A stretch of DNA of 64,000 bases, taken from positions 18,253,025-18,317,024 of the forward strand of contig NC_060108.1 in assembly GCF_021155765.1 (NCBI RefSeq), written 5' to 3'. Below are positions 27,377 through 38,287 of this stretch, one piece after another; positions within the stretch are counted from its first letter, which is position 1, and every line of letters starts with the position of its first letter. This stretch comes from Diprion similis. Lineage: Eukaryota > Arthropoda > Insecta > Hymenoptera > Diprionidae. The notes below the pieces were generated by a model, which was not told where the DNA came from, did no database searches, and saw nothing but the letters and a program-made list of their open reading frames with translations. The position numbers and the translations under genes were made by a program.

Positions 27377-29888
27377 ATATACGACTGCATGTTTCGCGTG
27401 CAAACGGTCCTTGCCTCAACGCGACTGCTGCTGTCCTTCCACCCGTTAAATCGACGCTTCAATTTAACGCCCAATTGAGTAATTATCATTTATACGCCAG
27501 GCGAAACGAGCTATAAATTACGATCTAATTCATTTCACGTTGCGTATCGCCATGCAGCAGTGGCCCGGGTATGTAAGCAGAATTCTAATTGTACTCGTTA
27601 GCCACACTTGTATGTCACACCCACCCACATCTAGGTACACCCATACGTCTCCACACGACACATACACGCGTGTATTTATACGAATGCTCACGATGAGCGT
27701 GTTATTATCCTACACACGTATATTATATATATATTTATTATAGTACATATACCGCGTTATAACGTATTTGTATAATAGAATTGCAATAAAATATCTAACG
27801 ATAATGAAAAAATAAAAACACTGATCTAGCGATCTAGACTCTGCGCGTAGAGGCGCCGTCGGCGCGATCATTGATAAGGAGAATATAGGTATATAGATAC
27901 GTACATACGTGAATACATGTGCAGGAGTATATTATCATGTATAGACATCACATTGTTAGACGCGACTCCGAATGAAATTATACATCGTGTATAAAATGAC
28001 TGCGATTTCACTGTGTCGAAAATTTGTCTCCGCTTAATTTGACTAATAATATATGTGTCGTACGTACCGTTTAGTCTAGTAAATTAATATATAATTCATG
28101 GTCATTTCATTGCCAGCGATATAATAAACGAAAGAAGTGGTGAAAAAGCAGAGTCGTAAGAAAAAAATAAATAAACTAAAATCGATTTCAAAGATACTCT
28201 ACACGGTTTAAAAAATGTGAAAAAATGTAAAAACCGCAGGTTGAAATCGAGTGAAACCGACGATTCGTTGGTATAATTATAATTTATACCGCGGTGTATG
28301 GAATGCGGTCTGACAAATTTTCGTACCGAAATTGTACAACGCATATTATATATTTATTTATACACCTGAGTGATTTTATTGTAAATGTAATACAGCTTGT
28401 CAAACTATATCACACCGCCACGTTTCAATGAATTCCCTCCCCCTGTTATTATAATATTGAAGATTATAATCGACTCAAATATTAGCTCATTTCTACCGAA
28501 ATTAAGTACACATTTTTGTACGTCATCTTTGTTTTTTTTTTTTTTTTTTTTATCTTCTTATCTTCTTATAACTATCACACCTATATCTACGAACGCGGGT
28601 CTGTGGAACAGGTGTTGTCATGTAATCCACGACGTTACGGACTGAATAGGTTGGCACGAACGTATTATACACACCTTGCCATGCGCTGCATCGCACATCG
28701 GCGTATGTGTCATTGCGATGCCTGTACGGTGCACACGTGTATGTATTATACAAATTACAACGCAACGTGCGTTATACATGAAGCACATCTTGCTGCTCGA
28801 TTCGTCGCAAGAGGTTTGTACACACCTATCAACATCTATGTATATATATATATATATCCCATAAAATTGACGGTGTTGAAATGTCGCAAGACAGCGGGTA
28901 AAAAAATGTTCATACCTTTGGCTACTGGAATTGTAAACAGTCATTGACTTTGATGATCATTTTTTACCGTAACCGGAAAATATTTTAGTAATAGAATTTT
29001 GATGGTGATGGAATGAAAATTGCATCAGTTTTGAACATACGTCTAACTAGAAAGAATCTGATACATTCTTTTTGATCATGCAGGTAATTAGGTATACATT
29101 TTTGTCGATCCAGATATTGTAGCGATAATTCGATGTTGGTGCAACGATAAATTGATATTAAGAGCTGTGACACAGGTCAACAAAAGAAAAAAAAAATATT
29201 ATTTTCAAGTTTTTTTTTCAAATTAATGAATTTTAATTCTGTACATCGAATAATAACCACAATCTCCATTTATTACTTACAAAGTTTACTTTTCTCATTC
29301 TTACGTTGATAAACAAGTCTTGAAGTTTTGATTGATAGTATGTATAAGCAGCAGGTAGCAACACGTTGAAATAAAAAGCAAACTTTATCTAATAAAACGA
29401 TTTTTTCATCTATCAATTACGTGGAAGAAATTATAATTTAACATTTAGAACCCGGACTGAAAATTCTTGTTGACCGGTTTACTCGTTCATTTTCCAAAAA
29501 TCCAATACACAAAAAAAAAAAAAAAAAACAATCCAGTGATTTTGAATGTGTCAATATAACACGGCGACAATTGTAACCACGTGTAGTATAATTTTCTTGT
29601 AATTCCAAGATTAATATCTGAGCAAGTAGTTAACGCGAATTCGGTTCAACAGAATGTTCTAAAAGTTTGTACAAACCGCAAGTAATGAAATTTTTTCTCA
29701 CCGCATAAATAATTGCAGTAACTGCTATTGCAAGCGGTCCTTAGCAGAAAGTGTTTGCCCCTGTTCCCGAGGGTGCAGCCCTTCGTATATTTCCGCGGCC
29801 TTATTGCACCCCCGTCCAATTTGCAGAGATGTTTAAACTCTCACCTTGCAAGCGTGCAACACACACATATGCTCGTATCCTCGGTCCG

Positions 29889-29960
29889 CCAATTACCGTA
29901 ATTGCGACTTGAAAAGTGTTTAATTAAAAGCCGGCGGCCCGAGGGGCGTGTATAAAATAA
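29889..29960 (+). promoter_or_regulatory. Candidate cis-regulatory island with TATA-like box
   Basis: A GC-richer patch in AT-rich surroundings has a perfect palindrome CAATTAC-C-GTAATTG (two homeodomain-type ATTA/TAAT cores), then AAGTGTTTAATTAA (homeodomain/NK-like), a GC block with GGGGCGTG (KLF/Sp-like), and TATAAAATAA at 29951. The order resembles an insect TATA promoter or enhancer, but I see no transcript start or downstream exon. Function is inferred from motif clustering only. Confidence 0.25.
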
Positions 29961-31580
29961 TAAGAGTAAGCCCGCATACGGACGAAGAAAGTTTTTTGTT
30001 TATTCAAATTAGCGCTCAGAATTGAACGAATATCCCGAGGATTGTTATTTTCTTTGACAAAAAAAAGAAAAAAAAAACGAAAAAACAAACAGCCCACGCA
30101 TTTTTAATTATATCGATCGCTTCATGCATCCTCCCCCTCCCCCCCCCCCCCCTTCCTTTTCCTCGTCATCGTGTACGTCATGTGTGCAAATACCCCGGGG
30201 ACAACTGCACATGACCTACATTTGTCACGGTCAATCCCAGTCGCAATATTTCACGAAGATGCGGCAAAACGGATGCATGCATTTCCGGAGGTCCTTACTG
30301 CTAGTGCAGATTCACCTTGTAGAAGGCAAACGGAAATCGCATCGCTATGGATAATTTCTAATGCAATGGTACGCAACAAAGTAGTGGAATTTTGTCTATA
30401 ATCGTCAGGTCGTAAATTCGACTCACGATAATTATTATTCAGTTCGTGTACCGTAGAGTTTGAAATTTCGCCCAATTAACCTTGCTCTCTCGACGATTCA
30501 TGTAAATTTTCTTTATTATGATATCGACTGACTCGATGTATGTGTATGTGTGTGTGTATGTATATGTATATATTGGTAATATTGAATCATTGGTTATTCA
30601 TCGCGGTTTTTAACTTTTTTTTTTTTTTTTTTTCACAAGTATGACGAATAATTTGGCGATTAATTATATCACTATAAAGTGGTGACTTTGAAACCGCTGC
30701 AATATTAAATCGTAATGATTTTTAAATTAATAAATCAAAGAAGAAACAAATCAATTGATTTCACAACATTGTTATATGGGCGATAAAATTCGTGATATTT
30801 CTTGTAGCCGTTACTTTACACATACATATATAGGTATGTATAATGTAATAATAAAACAGCCGAGGGGGATATAAACTCGCTGAATTGACGTGTCAATAGG
30901 TTTGTGAATTAATGCATGGCAGGATAACTAAGTTGATGAGAATTGACTGAATTATTAAAACTTAACTGAAATTATGAGAATTAACTGTGAAATAACCGAG
31001 TGATAGAGAAATTAAGTAAAGTTGATTTTAATTAGTTTGAATTCGTGACAGAATTATCTGACAGAATTATCTGTTTACAGAGCATGAAAAAATTGAATCA
31101 AAATAAAACAACTTTGTTTAATTAAAAAAAATGACTTGACATTTATATACATACATTCACTTCTATCAGAATGAATTATTGATACCAACGATTGAAATAA
31201 AAAAAATCAAGTCGAAATGCATGAATTAATTCGCCGAAAAAAAATTGTTGAAAAACACGAATCTCGATTTATTTGCGTCTCGCTGACAGCAGCAGGAAGA
31301 TATCGCATCGAAGGCAAGCCACTCGATCTAATTGCAGATGACGATATTTTTTATTTCTCTCTTCGAGAATGCAGATCCGTATTAACAAAGAAGAATAAGA
31401 AGAAAAATGAAACTCTCGGATGCTTGTATCTTTCAATTTTTTCTGTATCATTGTGTATCTTTGTACTTTAACAATTTTTCTTACGAGAGTCGATTCTACA
31501 TAATTTCTCGATTACAATTAAAATAGATCTTTTGTTGAAGAGATTTTTTCTGCTATTGTAAAATCATTAGCTGTACATGA

Positions 31581-31793
31581 GGGTGGGACAAAAGAAATGA
31601 CTATTTTTTTTTTCGTTAGTTACCGTGAAGATGTTGTTCAAAATGACGGAAAAAAATTTCTGTAAAAGCTTAAACTCTCAATATTAACATTAAGAGCCGA
31701 AACTTTGACAGAATTTCTTTTCGTCATCATCTTGAATGATATTTTCATGGTAACTAACGAAAAAAAAATATAGTAATTTCTTTTGGACCGCCC
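31581..31793. mobile_element. Near-palindromic MITE, GGGTGGxxCAAAAGAAAT ends
   Basis: The left arm GGGTGGGACAAAAGAAATGA, a T-run, then TCGTTAGTTACCGTGAA, is mirrored by the right arm (reverse complement) GGGCGGTCCAAAAGAAATTA, a T-run, then TCGTTAGTTACCATGAA. The arms pair over roughly 85 bases each, leaving a short centre near 31680. The ends resemble Tc1/mariner-type MITE ends, but a clean TA duplication is not seen on the left (GA) while TA follows on the right. No coding capacity. Confidence 0.8.
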
Positions 31794-33992
31794 TACTGTG
31801 CTTATAACGAATTGAGAGAACGATATTTTTTCTTTACTGTTTTTATTTTCGCATATAACAATTAATATTGTTCAATAGAAATTCAAAATCGTTATGATAA
31901 TAATAAGAATGATAATAATAGTAATAACAATAATATACGAGCCTGATTATAATTAATTCCGTATAAATTAACTGCAACTGTGCAGACGAGACGACAAGAT
32001 TTCGTGTTGAAATTGTTTTTCTTTGAAATCTTCTTATCTGTATAATTTGCAGAATTTACAACACATCGCGCCAAGTGAATCCACATATTCCGCATACATC
32101 GCCGCGTGTTATACTGACGCGTGATACGCCTCGGCGCGTAGGAAAAAAATTTCACGCGAATTTCGATAGTCCCCGTATATAGCGATAGCTAGAGAAGAGC
32201 AGCAGCTATTGTATATCTTTCCAGCTGTCAGCAATCTCCTGTTTTCTCATCCGGAGCTCACGTAGGTACGGTATCATACGTACATACGTATACGTATACG
32301 TATATTACGTACGGTACTCCAATTTCTTATCTTCGGCAATGACCTCGATAAAATTATTCTCGGTAAAAATTATGCTCTTATTTTTTCTCGCTGTATTCTG
32401 TTTGATACATCGTATAGTGCACAATATGCGAACACGCGTACAAAGTGATTAATTGTTTACGTCAGAGATTGAGAATCACAGGTTCGTCAATTTCATTCGT
32501 TGTTCACTTCATATGTATGTATAATCGAATCGTTTCTTCAAACGATCGGGCATCGATTTCATCTCCTGCTTTATACTTCCAATTTCCCGTTTCTCTCTAT
32601 TCAGAGACAATAGGAAGTTATTGTAACAAAAAATCACACCGAAAATGAAAATTTGACTTTTCGTTAGATCTTACCGCAGACAAGTTATATTTTAAGAAAA
32701 TGGATGAATGGATTTGAATGAAAATTCGTACTCCGATGTTTTTTCGGTCGCTAATCACGAATCTAACGTCAGATCTACAAAATTTGTAATGGTGGATCCA
32801 TTCTAGTGGTTCAAAATAAAAAAAAATAAAATCGTCATACTTTCATGTAATATGAAATCCAAGGGCTTTAAAAGCATTAATCACGAATATGAATATTTGT
32901 AGTTCGAAATTCGAATTGCACAATCTTCTTCTTTTCTCTCTCTCTCTATAATGTGAGAATTGGAAGTTGGAGGGCTGGCTTATGGCCTTCCTATACATAC
33001 ATCAAGCACAATCTTGTTCAATTCACGCGTCAATTCCCTTATACAATAAAGAGGCGGCCAAATCTTGTTACAACTCGATAAAAAGCACGTGGTAACTGCA
33101 GAAAACATTTGATCAGGTGTCGTCGCAGTACAGTGTCAATACAACACCTTATCATACGTTTCAACAACCTACCTTTTTGTCTACCTGTTCAAAATGTATA
33201 GAGAGAGAAAGAGGAAGAGGGGCAGGGGGGGGGGTGTGTTTCGACACACGTATGCAATCGCGGTGTCGTATACTTACATGATAGGATAAATTGTGCATGT
33301 ATAATGTGCAATATATAGTTAACACACGTGGGATTGAAAATAGCGATTACACAAATCGCCACAAGAGGTAGCGTCGATTGTGTTAAATGAATTTTTCACG
33401 ATGTTCTTGGATAATAACGTTGAAACGTATAATTAAAATTAATACTTGATGCACGCGTATGCACGGTGTGTTCTGGTTATTCGCGAATACAATAAACCCG
33501 CTCACTGACCCCGCATTGCCGAGAATGCGCCATAGCGCCTTCGTTCCGATTCATGCTAAATAAGCGTCACTCACTCGCGACTCTTAACACGGCGCAACGA
33601 TCCAAGGTCGATAGGGTTAAGTGCGATGATTTAAATTAAAAGTTCAAAGACTTTTTCTTTCCTCTTTACCATTCTTATATACATATACATCGTACGTTCG
33701 TCTCACTCAATCTGTACGTATATAATTTGTGTTTCTGTGGGTGTTCGATCGTTTTACACATAAGTAGGTACATACAATGATTCATAGTTGTAATATCATT
33801 CCACGATCATGTGCATAATAATAAATGCATGTAGTGTGCACTCCACTGTGCGCGAATATACAGAGTGACGGTACAATTACGATCGAGATTAATGACGATT
33901 TAATTAGTGTGAAGAAACGAACTACATATTTATAGTCTCTGGGTATAATCCTCTTACATGAGATTCTTTATTCGGATTCAAGCTACATATAT
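31794..33992. other. Non-coding AT-rich DNA
   Basis: Nothing gene-like is visible. There are AATAAT tracts (about 31895-31930), a GTATAC-rich patch (32280-32305) and a G-run (about 33223-33235). Confidence 0.5.
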
Positions 33993-34098
33993 GAGGCATT
34001 CCACCCTCAACCGATTTACGTAAGACATTCACCCCCAGCGGTTTTTTTTTTTATTTTCAAGGATGGTGTAGAGTGTACAAAGAAAAAACGTCTTTTAC
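33993..34098. repeat. Dispersed repeat pair, copy B
   Basis: This is the second copy of the repeat at 15897-15998, same orientation, with shared GAGGCATTC-ACCC, AACCGA, T-run and ATGGTGTAGAGTGTxCAAA blocks. The two copies differ by substitutions and small indels, so the insertions are old. Confidence 0.65.
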
Positions 34099-36675
34099 CG
34101 AGTAGGTATAATATTTTTTTCACCACGGGTTTTATTTTCACGGCTTTTAGAAACATGGAAAACCAATTTTTTTAATTGTACCAATTCTTTGTTGGAAAAG
34201 GAAAACTTTTAAACCAAGATAGAAATGGGCAAACTTTTCGTTTGGAAGCTACGTGCGGAATAATTTATTGCAAAGGAAGAAGAACCGAGATAAATATAAA
34301 TTTGAATTTTTGTAATATATATTTAATTCGATTTCGCGGAATGTCTTATACATACGTGTATCATTATCGTTATCTGCGGATCGACCAGGTATTATTACAG
34401 ACGGAAAGCGATATTGAAACACGGTAGCTTTAATCAAATCGATTCTTTACACGCTTGTTGATTGAATTTTTATCACAAGACAAAATTAATTACGATTCAC
34501 CCGACTGATGCATGTAAACCTTTACATGAAATTGCTGGAATATTCAAAGTGCGTATTTGACACAGATTTCTGAACGAAAAACTACATCAATATTCCAGAC
34601 TTGGCGTTCCAATTTTTTAATTCAACCGAAAAATAAGCATCAATAAAACGTAATAAACAACTTGATTTTCCTCACGTTATGTGTTTTTTTTTTTTTTTTA
34701 ATTTTTCCAACGCTACTCTGAAATGCCCAATGAAAGAAGACAAAAACGTATAATTGGATACTTGCACAGTCTAGACTTTAATCGAATTATGTATTGAGAA
34801 TAATTAACAGTAAAAAGATCTTTCGAAATAATGATCGTCAATATTACATACAGTAAGTAGGTACAGAAATGTTACAGAGATCAACACGCACTTCTTCGCC
34901 AGTTGAGGGATGAATTCGAATCGATTAAACGACCGTCTGCGAATCTGCGAAGCGAGAGATAAACCTGCAGTTATAGTCATAGTTATATACATCTACACAC
35001 TGTGATTTGTGAGAGAGTTTCCGCAGTTTTTTGGCACCGCGTTCGGTTATCTATGCGCAAAAGGATTATCCGGGCCGTTGGTCGTATCACGTTCATATAA
35101 TAATTATGGTATACACCATTGCGTGCACAGCACACATGAATACACATATGTTGTATGCACAATGTGTAAAATAAGAAGAAATCACGCCCCGAGACAGACT
35201 AGAACTATTATTGCGCGATAACTGTCAATCACAGCCAGATATATGGGTATATATATATATTATATATTATGTAAATAATATGTATATATATATATGCATA
35301 AGGATACAGTGTAACAGGACACGTGCGCGTTACTCGATTTACTCGTATATTTCCCGAAGTAATCGCCAGTTTCTTGCTGATTTTACGCTACGGCATATTT
35401 ACGTTACAACCCCCATAAATTGCCCGGCTGATGTATCGGAGCAATTGTTGCACCGCGGTTGTTATTATTGTCATAATTTCTTGTTATAAATGACTGAGAT
35501 TTATTAACGCGTTGACGCTTATAATGGGGAATCTCTAAGCTATTTATCATGTATGTAAATTCTACGATGTAAGCACGTGTGGTATATATAATTTTTCGTA
35601 TATATTAGTCGTGCAGCACATCGTGTAAACTGCAGAAATTAGTACATTCCCTAACGAGTATGGACACGAGAGTAAAAAAAAATTTTATTGGTACGAGTTA
35701 TTTTTATCACGAAAGCCAAGAAATCGCGACAAAGTCGAATCAAACCGGAATCAAACTTCGAATCACAGTTGAAGACGGAAATTAAATTAATCGTTTTTTA
35801 ATATTAGTTTCTTTCATCCTCCCAGTGACTCCCGGTGACTCAGCAATGAATGAAGATCTCTCGTTTTTTCAAACGCGATTCATTCTCCTACATTCGAGCA
35901 ATAAAATCTTTCTGAAAATCGGTTCGACGCGTTCGAATTTCATTCGCGTTTCAAATCGGTCAGCTTTTTTTTCCTTGTCCACCCTGTACATCAAAAATTA
36001 AAACGATGCACGATGTCCAGAAGCTTTGTTACATGTAAAAAGTTTAATATCATTGATCTGTTTACTCTAGAATTCGTATATTATATACCATAAAGGAATT
36101 GAGTTGACGTATTTTTACCCTCACCGGACTTTCAACCACATTCGATGGAAAACATGGAGTTTATCCTAAAAATACGAACTACAATAAAAGTTGGGTTAAA
36201 AAATAACCATTTTTTAATCTATACAAAGACTGAGCGATAGTGAAAATCCAGGGCAAACGGGTGTATAGTAATCATTACCAAAATACAATTAGGTATTTAA
36301 AAGCTAACCGCGTCGAATAAACGACTCGATTAATGCTCGCCGATGAAATATGCGGTGCAGGGATAATCTCCCAATTCTCAGTCTCGATTTAACGCGTGTT
36401 ATAAATCCACGCGGAAACACCGCTGATCCGTGGATTTTCGCGTCACGTATTTAGGCCAACAGACTCAGACACTGATGGCAAATGAGTGAGGCCGAGGAAA
36501 CAAAAACGCTTGTTCAGATCCTAGGATTTCATCGTATGAAAAAACATAGAGGTTAAAAAAATACCTCGACTTTAATGCGCTATAGCACTGTGTAAAAATG
36601 ATATGTACTATTTTTATATGGTTTCTTTATCCGCGGTCCACCTCATGTATAGATATATGTGTATATATCTATATA
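34099..36675. other. Non-coding AT-rich DNA
   Basis: Short frames only. A stem-loop at 36403-36437 pairs AAATCCAC with GTGGATTT around an inner GCGG-AAACA-CCGC stem. TA runs lie near 35248-35300. No gene is supported. Confidence 0.5.
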
Positions 36676-37087
36676 CAGTGCACTCTCTCAATAGGGCCGC
36701 AACAGTAGGTACATACAAAAGCGGAAGTGATTTTCCAGGAATCAGAGGCCCCCCACCAGTTACCTTCACGTCACGAAAAAGTCGCGAACTCTCTGATTAC
36801 TCTCATTAGGGTCAGCCTCTCATGCACGCGTGTATACGTTGTTTACGTAAAATGAAATGAAACGAGAGTCGCTTAAACTCCCATTTCATTTAATTTTAGC
36901 TTGGAAAAATATTTGTGTGTCAAAGTTTTAATAACACAACTAATGTTTTTGTACATAATTATTCATGTAAACGTTTTACATAAATTATTGCGCGTTTAAG
37001 TGGAAATAAGTTTGTTTGTGTGGTAACGAAAATTAAGGGCAGAACCATTGCATTTGCCGTGCGGCCCTATTGAGAGAGTTGTGCTTC
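36676..37087. mobile_element. MITE-like element, CTCTCTCAATAGGGCCGC ends
   Basis: The left end CAGTGCACTCTCTCAATAGG (after TA) and the right end, reverse complemented, AAGCACAACTCTCTCAATAG, followed in both by GGCCGC, form about 27-bp imperfect terminal inverted repeats roughly 410 bp apart. The left CAG end next to TA recalls pogo-like elements, but the right boundary is eroded. The 36603-36809 frame crosses the left end and is not a gene. Confidence 0.72.
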
Positions 37088-37161
37088 AAAGATAAACTTG
37101 GGCATTGTACTATATTTTATAATTTATATTTATAATAAAATTAATAAAATTATTTTATTCT

Positions 37162-37273
37162 AACGCGCATCAAAATTTCCCTAAAGCAATTCTGATAGAA
37201 TATCTCATTAGAGGTGCCTATTTGGCTGAGATATTTTTTTTAAGATGCTCTACCGAAATTTTGCTGCGCGTTT
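37162..37273. mobile_element. Palindromic foldback element, AACGCGC core
   Basis: Left AACGCGCATCAAAATTTCC is mirrored by right (reverse complement) AACGCGCAGCAAAATTTCGG. Further paired blocks (CTAAAGCAATTCT/GTAGAGCATCTT and AATATCTCA) run toward the centre near 37218. The flanks CATTGTACTA (left) and CACTGTACTAGGG (right, reverse complement) may be the true outer ends, giving about 210 bp. Confidence 0.65.
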
Positions 37274-37442
37274 GAAGAAAAAAAAAATTGTGAATTTTTT
37301 GGCACACCCTAGTACAGTGTGGTATATTGGACATACCCATATTACACATATATACCATATGTGGCATTATGTATATAGTACTCTGTAAAATTTATCTCAA
37401 TTACCGTTATACATGTGTATAACACAACGTTTCACTGCAGAC

Positions 37443-37501
37443 ATATATATATATATATATATATATATAGTCAATATATACAATATATATATATATATAT
37501 A
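37443..37501. repeat. Two TA microsatellites
   Basis: Two uninterrupted TA/AT runs (about 37443-37469 and 37483-37501) are separated by about 13 bases. No gene overlaps them. Confidence 0.9.
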
Positions 37502-37772
37502 ACCTTTCCCACCGATGCGGCGGCGGTGCATTAAACGATATTATTATACGTACATAACTGTATACATGACACATTGACCATTACGTTAATTCCAACAATT
37601 CGTCCAATTTGACCCCGTAATATGTGCATGCAGCAGCAAGCCATGCATACGGTAGGTACACGGCGCTAAACGTCGCCGAATCGCGACGGCATAAAATATG
37701 TATAATTATTATACGCGCGTACGCTTTTGAATACTTTTGTAAGCATTGCTACTTGCAATTAGCTAGCCTGGG

Positions 37773-37862
37773 GAGAGTGAGTAACTAACGATCGAACGAT
37801 CCAACGCGCATGCGCTAAACTTCTAAGCAAAAGCTGTTGCTGTTTTATCAGAACGACCAACA
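37773..37862. mobile_element. Dispersed repeat, GCGCATGCGCT family, copy 3 (partial)
   Basis: The blocks GAGAGTGAGTAACTAACGAT, then AACGCGCATGCGCTAAAC, then CTGTTGCTGTTTTATCAG and CGACCAAC follow the order of copies 1 and 2. It is shorter and more diverged, with the AACCTCAAA block missing. No inverted right arm was found. Confidence 0.55.
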
Positions 37863-38102
37863 TTTTTCAGGTGAAATACAACAACCTTACAAACTTCAGC
37901 CCGAGTGAAAATATCATGGGTTTTATCTTATTAAGTATTCTATAGTCAATTCAGGGTACAAGTCCACTCAGAGCAGCTCCGAGTTTCGAATCAGCCGCGT
38001 GCTAACGATAAACAAATGAACAGCGTAGCTGCTCAGAATGGACCTTATGGTGCGCGTCGACGAAAACACGCGATGTGTAATTAGATATCATCGTATACTC
38101 AC

Positions 38103-38287
38103 TGCCACGTGAATCCTCCGGTGATTCCCTCTCGGAGACGATCCCGGAGGCTGCGTTGCCTGGAGGGTCCGGTTCCGGTGGCTGGTACACTCGAGGAGGA
38201 CTGATCGGCTCCAGGTAAACCCTGAATGGTAACTCCGCTGGAAGATCCGGTCGGCGGCTGATCGCCGCTGCCAGGAAGCAGCGCCAT
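38103..38287 (-). CDS. Unidentified protein, first coding exon
   Basis: An ATG with good context (A at -3) opens a 61-codon GC-rich frame that ends in a textbook donor GTGAGT at 38097-38102, leaving two bases of an interrupted codon (phase 2). The peptide is Gly/Ser/Pro-rich (residues 5-42) and ends in a basic amphipathic-looking segment with the words RDRLREG and GGFTW. Composition contrasts sharply with the AT-rich flanks, which supports coding. The gene must continue leftward; no second exon was recognised within the window, so the intron is probably long. I do not recognise the family. Upstream sequence to about 38830 is GC-richer and could be 5' UTR and promoter. Confidence 0.55.

Larger units (their letters stand above)
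24194..31580. other. Long non-coding stretch with microsatellites
   Basis: Contents are A/T homopolymers, an ACCA then AAAC tetranucleotide run (25191-25233), a TA run (26036-26060), a 16-C run (27258-27273) followed by CT, a 35-bp GT run (27338-27372), a C run (30139-30152) and a 13-bp tandem duplication GACAGAATTATCT (about 31047-31072). A possible regulatory island at 29700-29960 is listed separately. The 185-codon minus-strand frame at 24162-24719 runs into the pogo-like MITE and is unlikely to be a gene. Confidence 0.55.

Noticed and set aside
35224..35240. TCACAGCCAG word matching the miR-2 family seed
   Set aside because: No upstream complementary arm, so no precursor hairpin.
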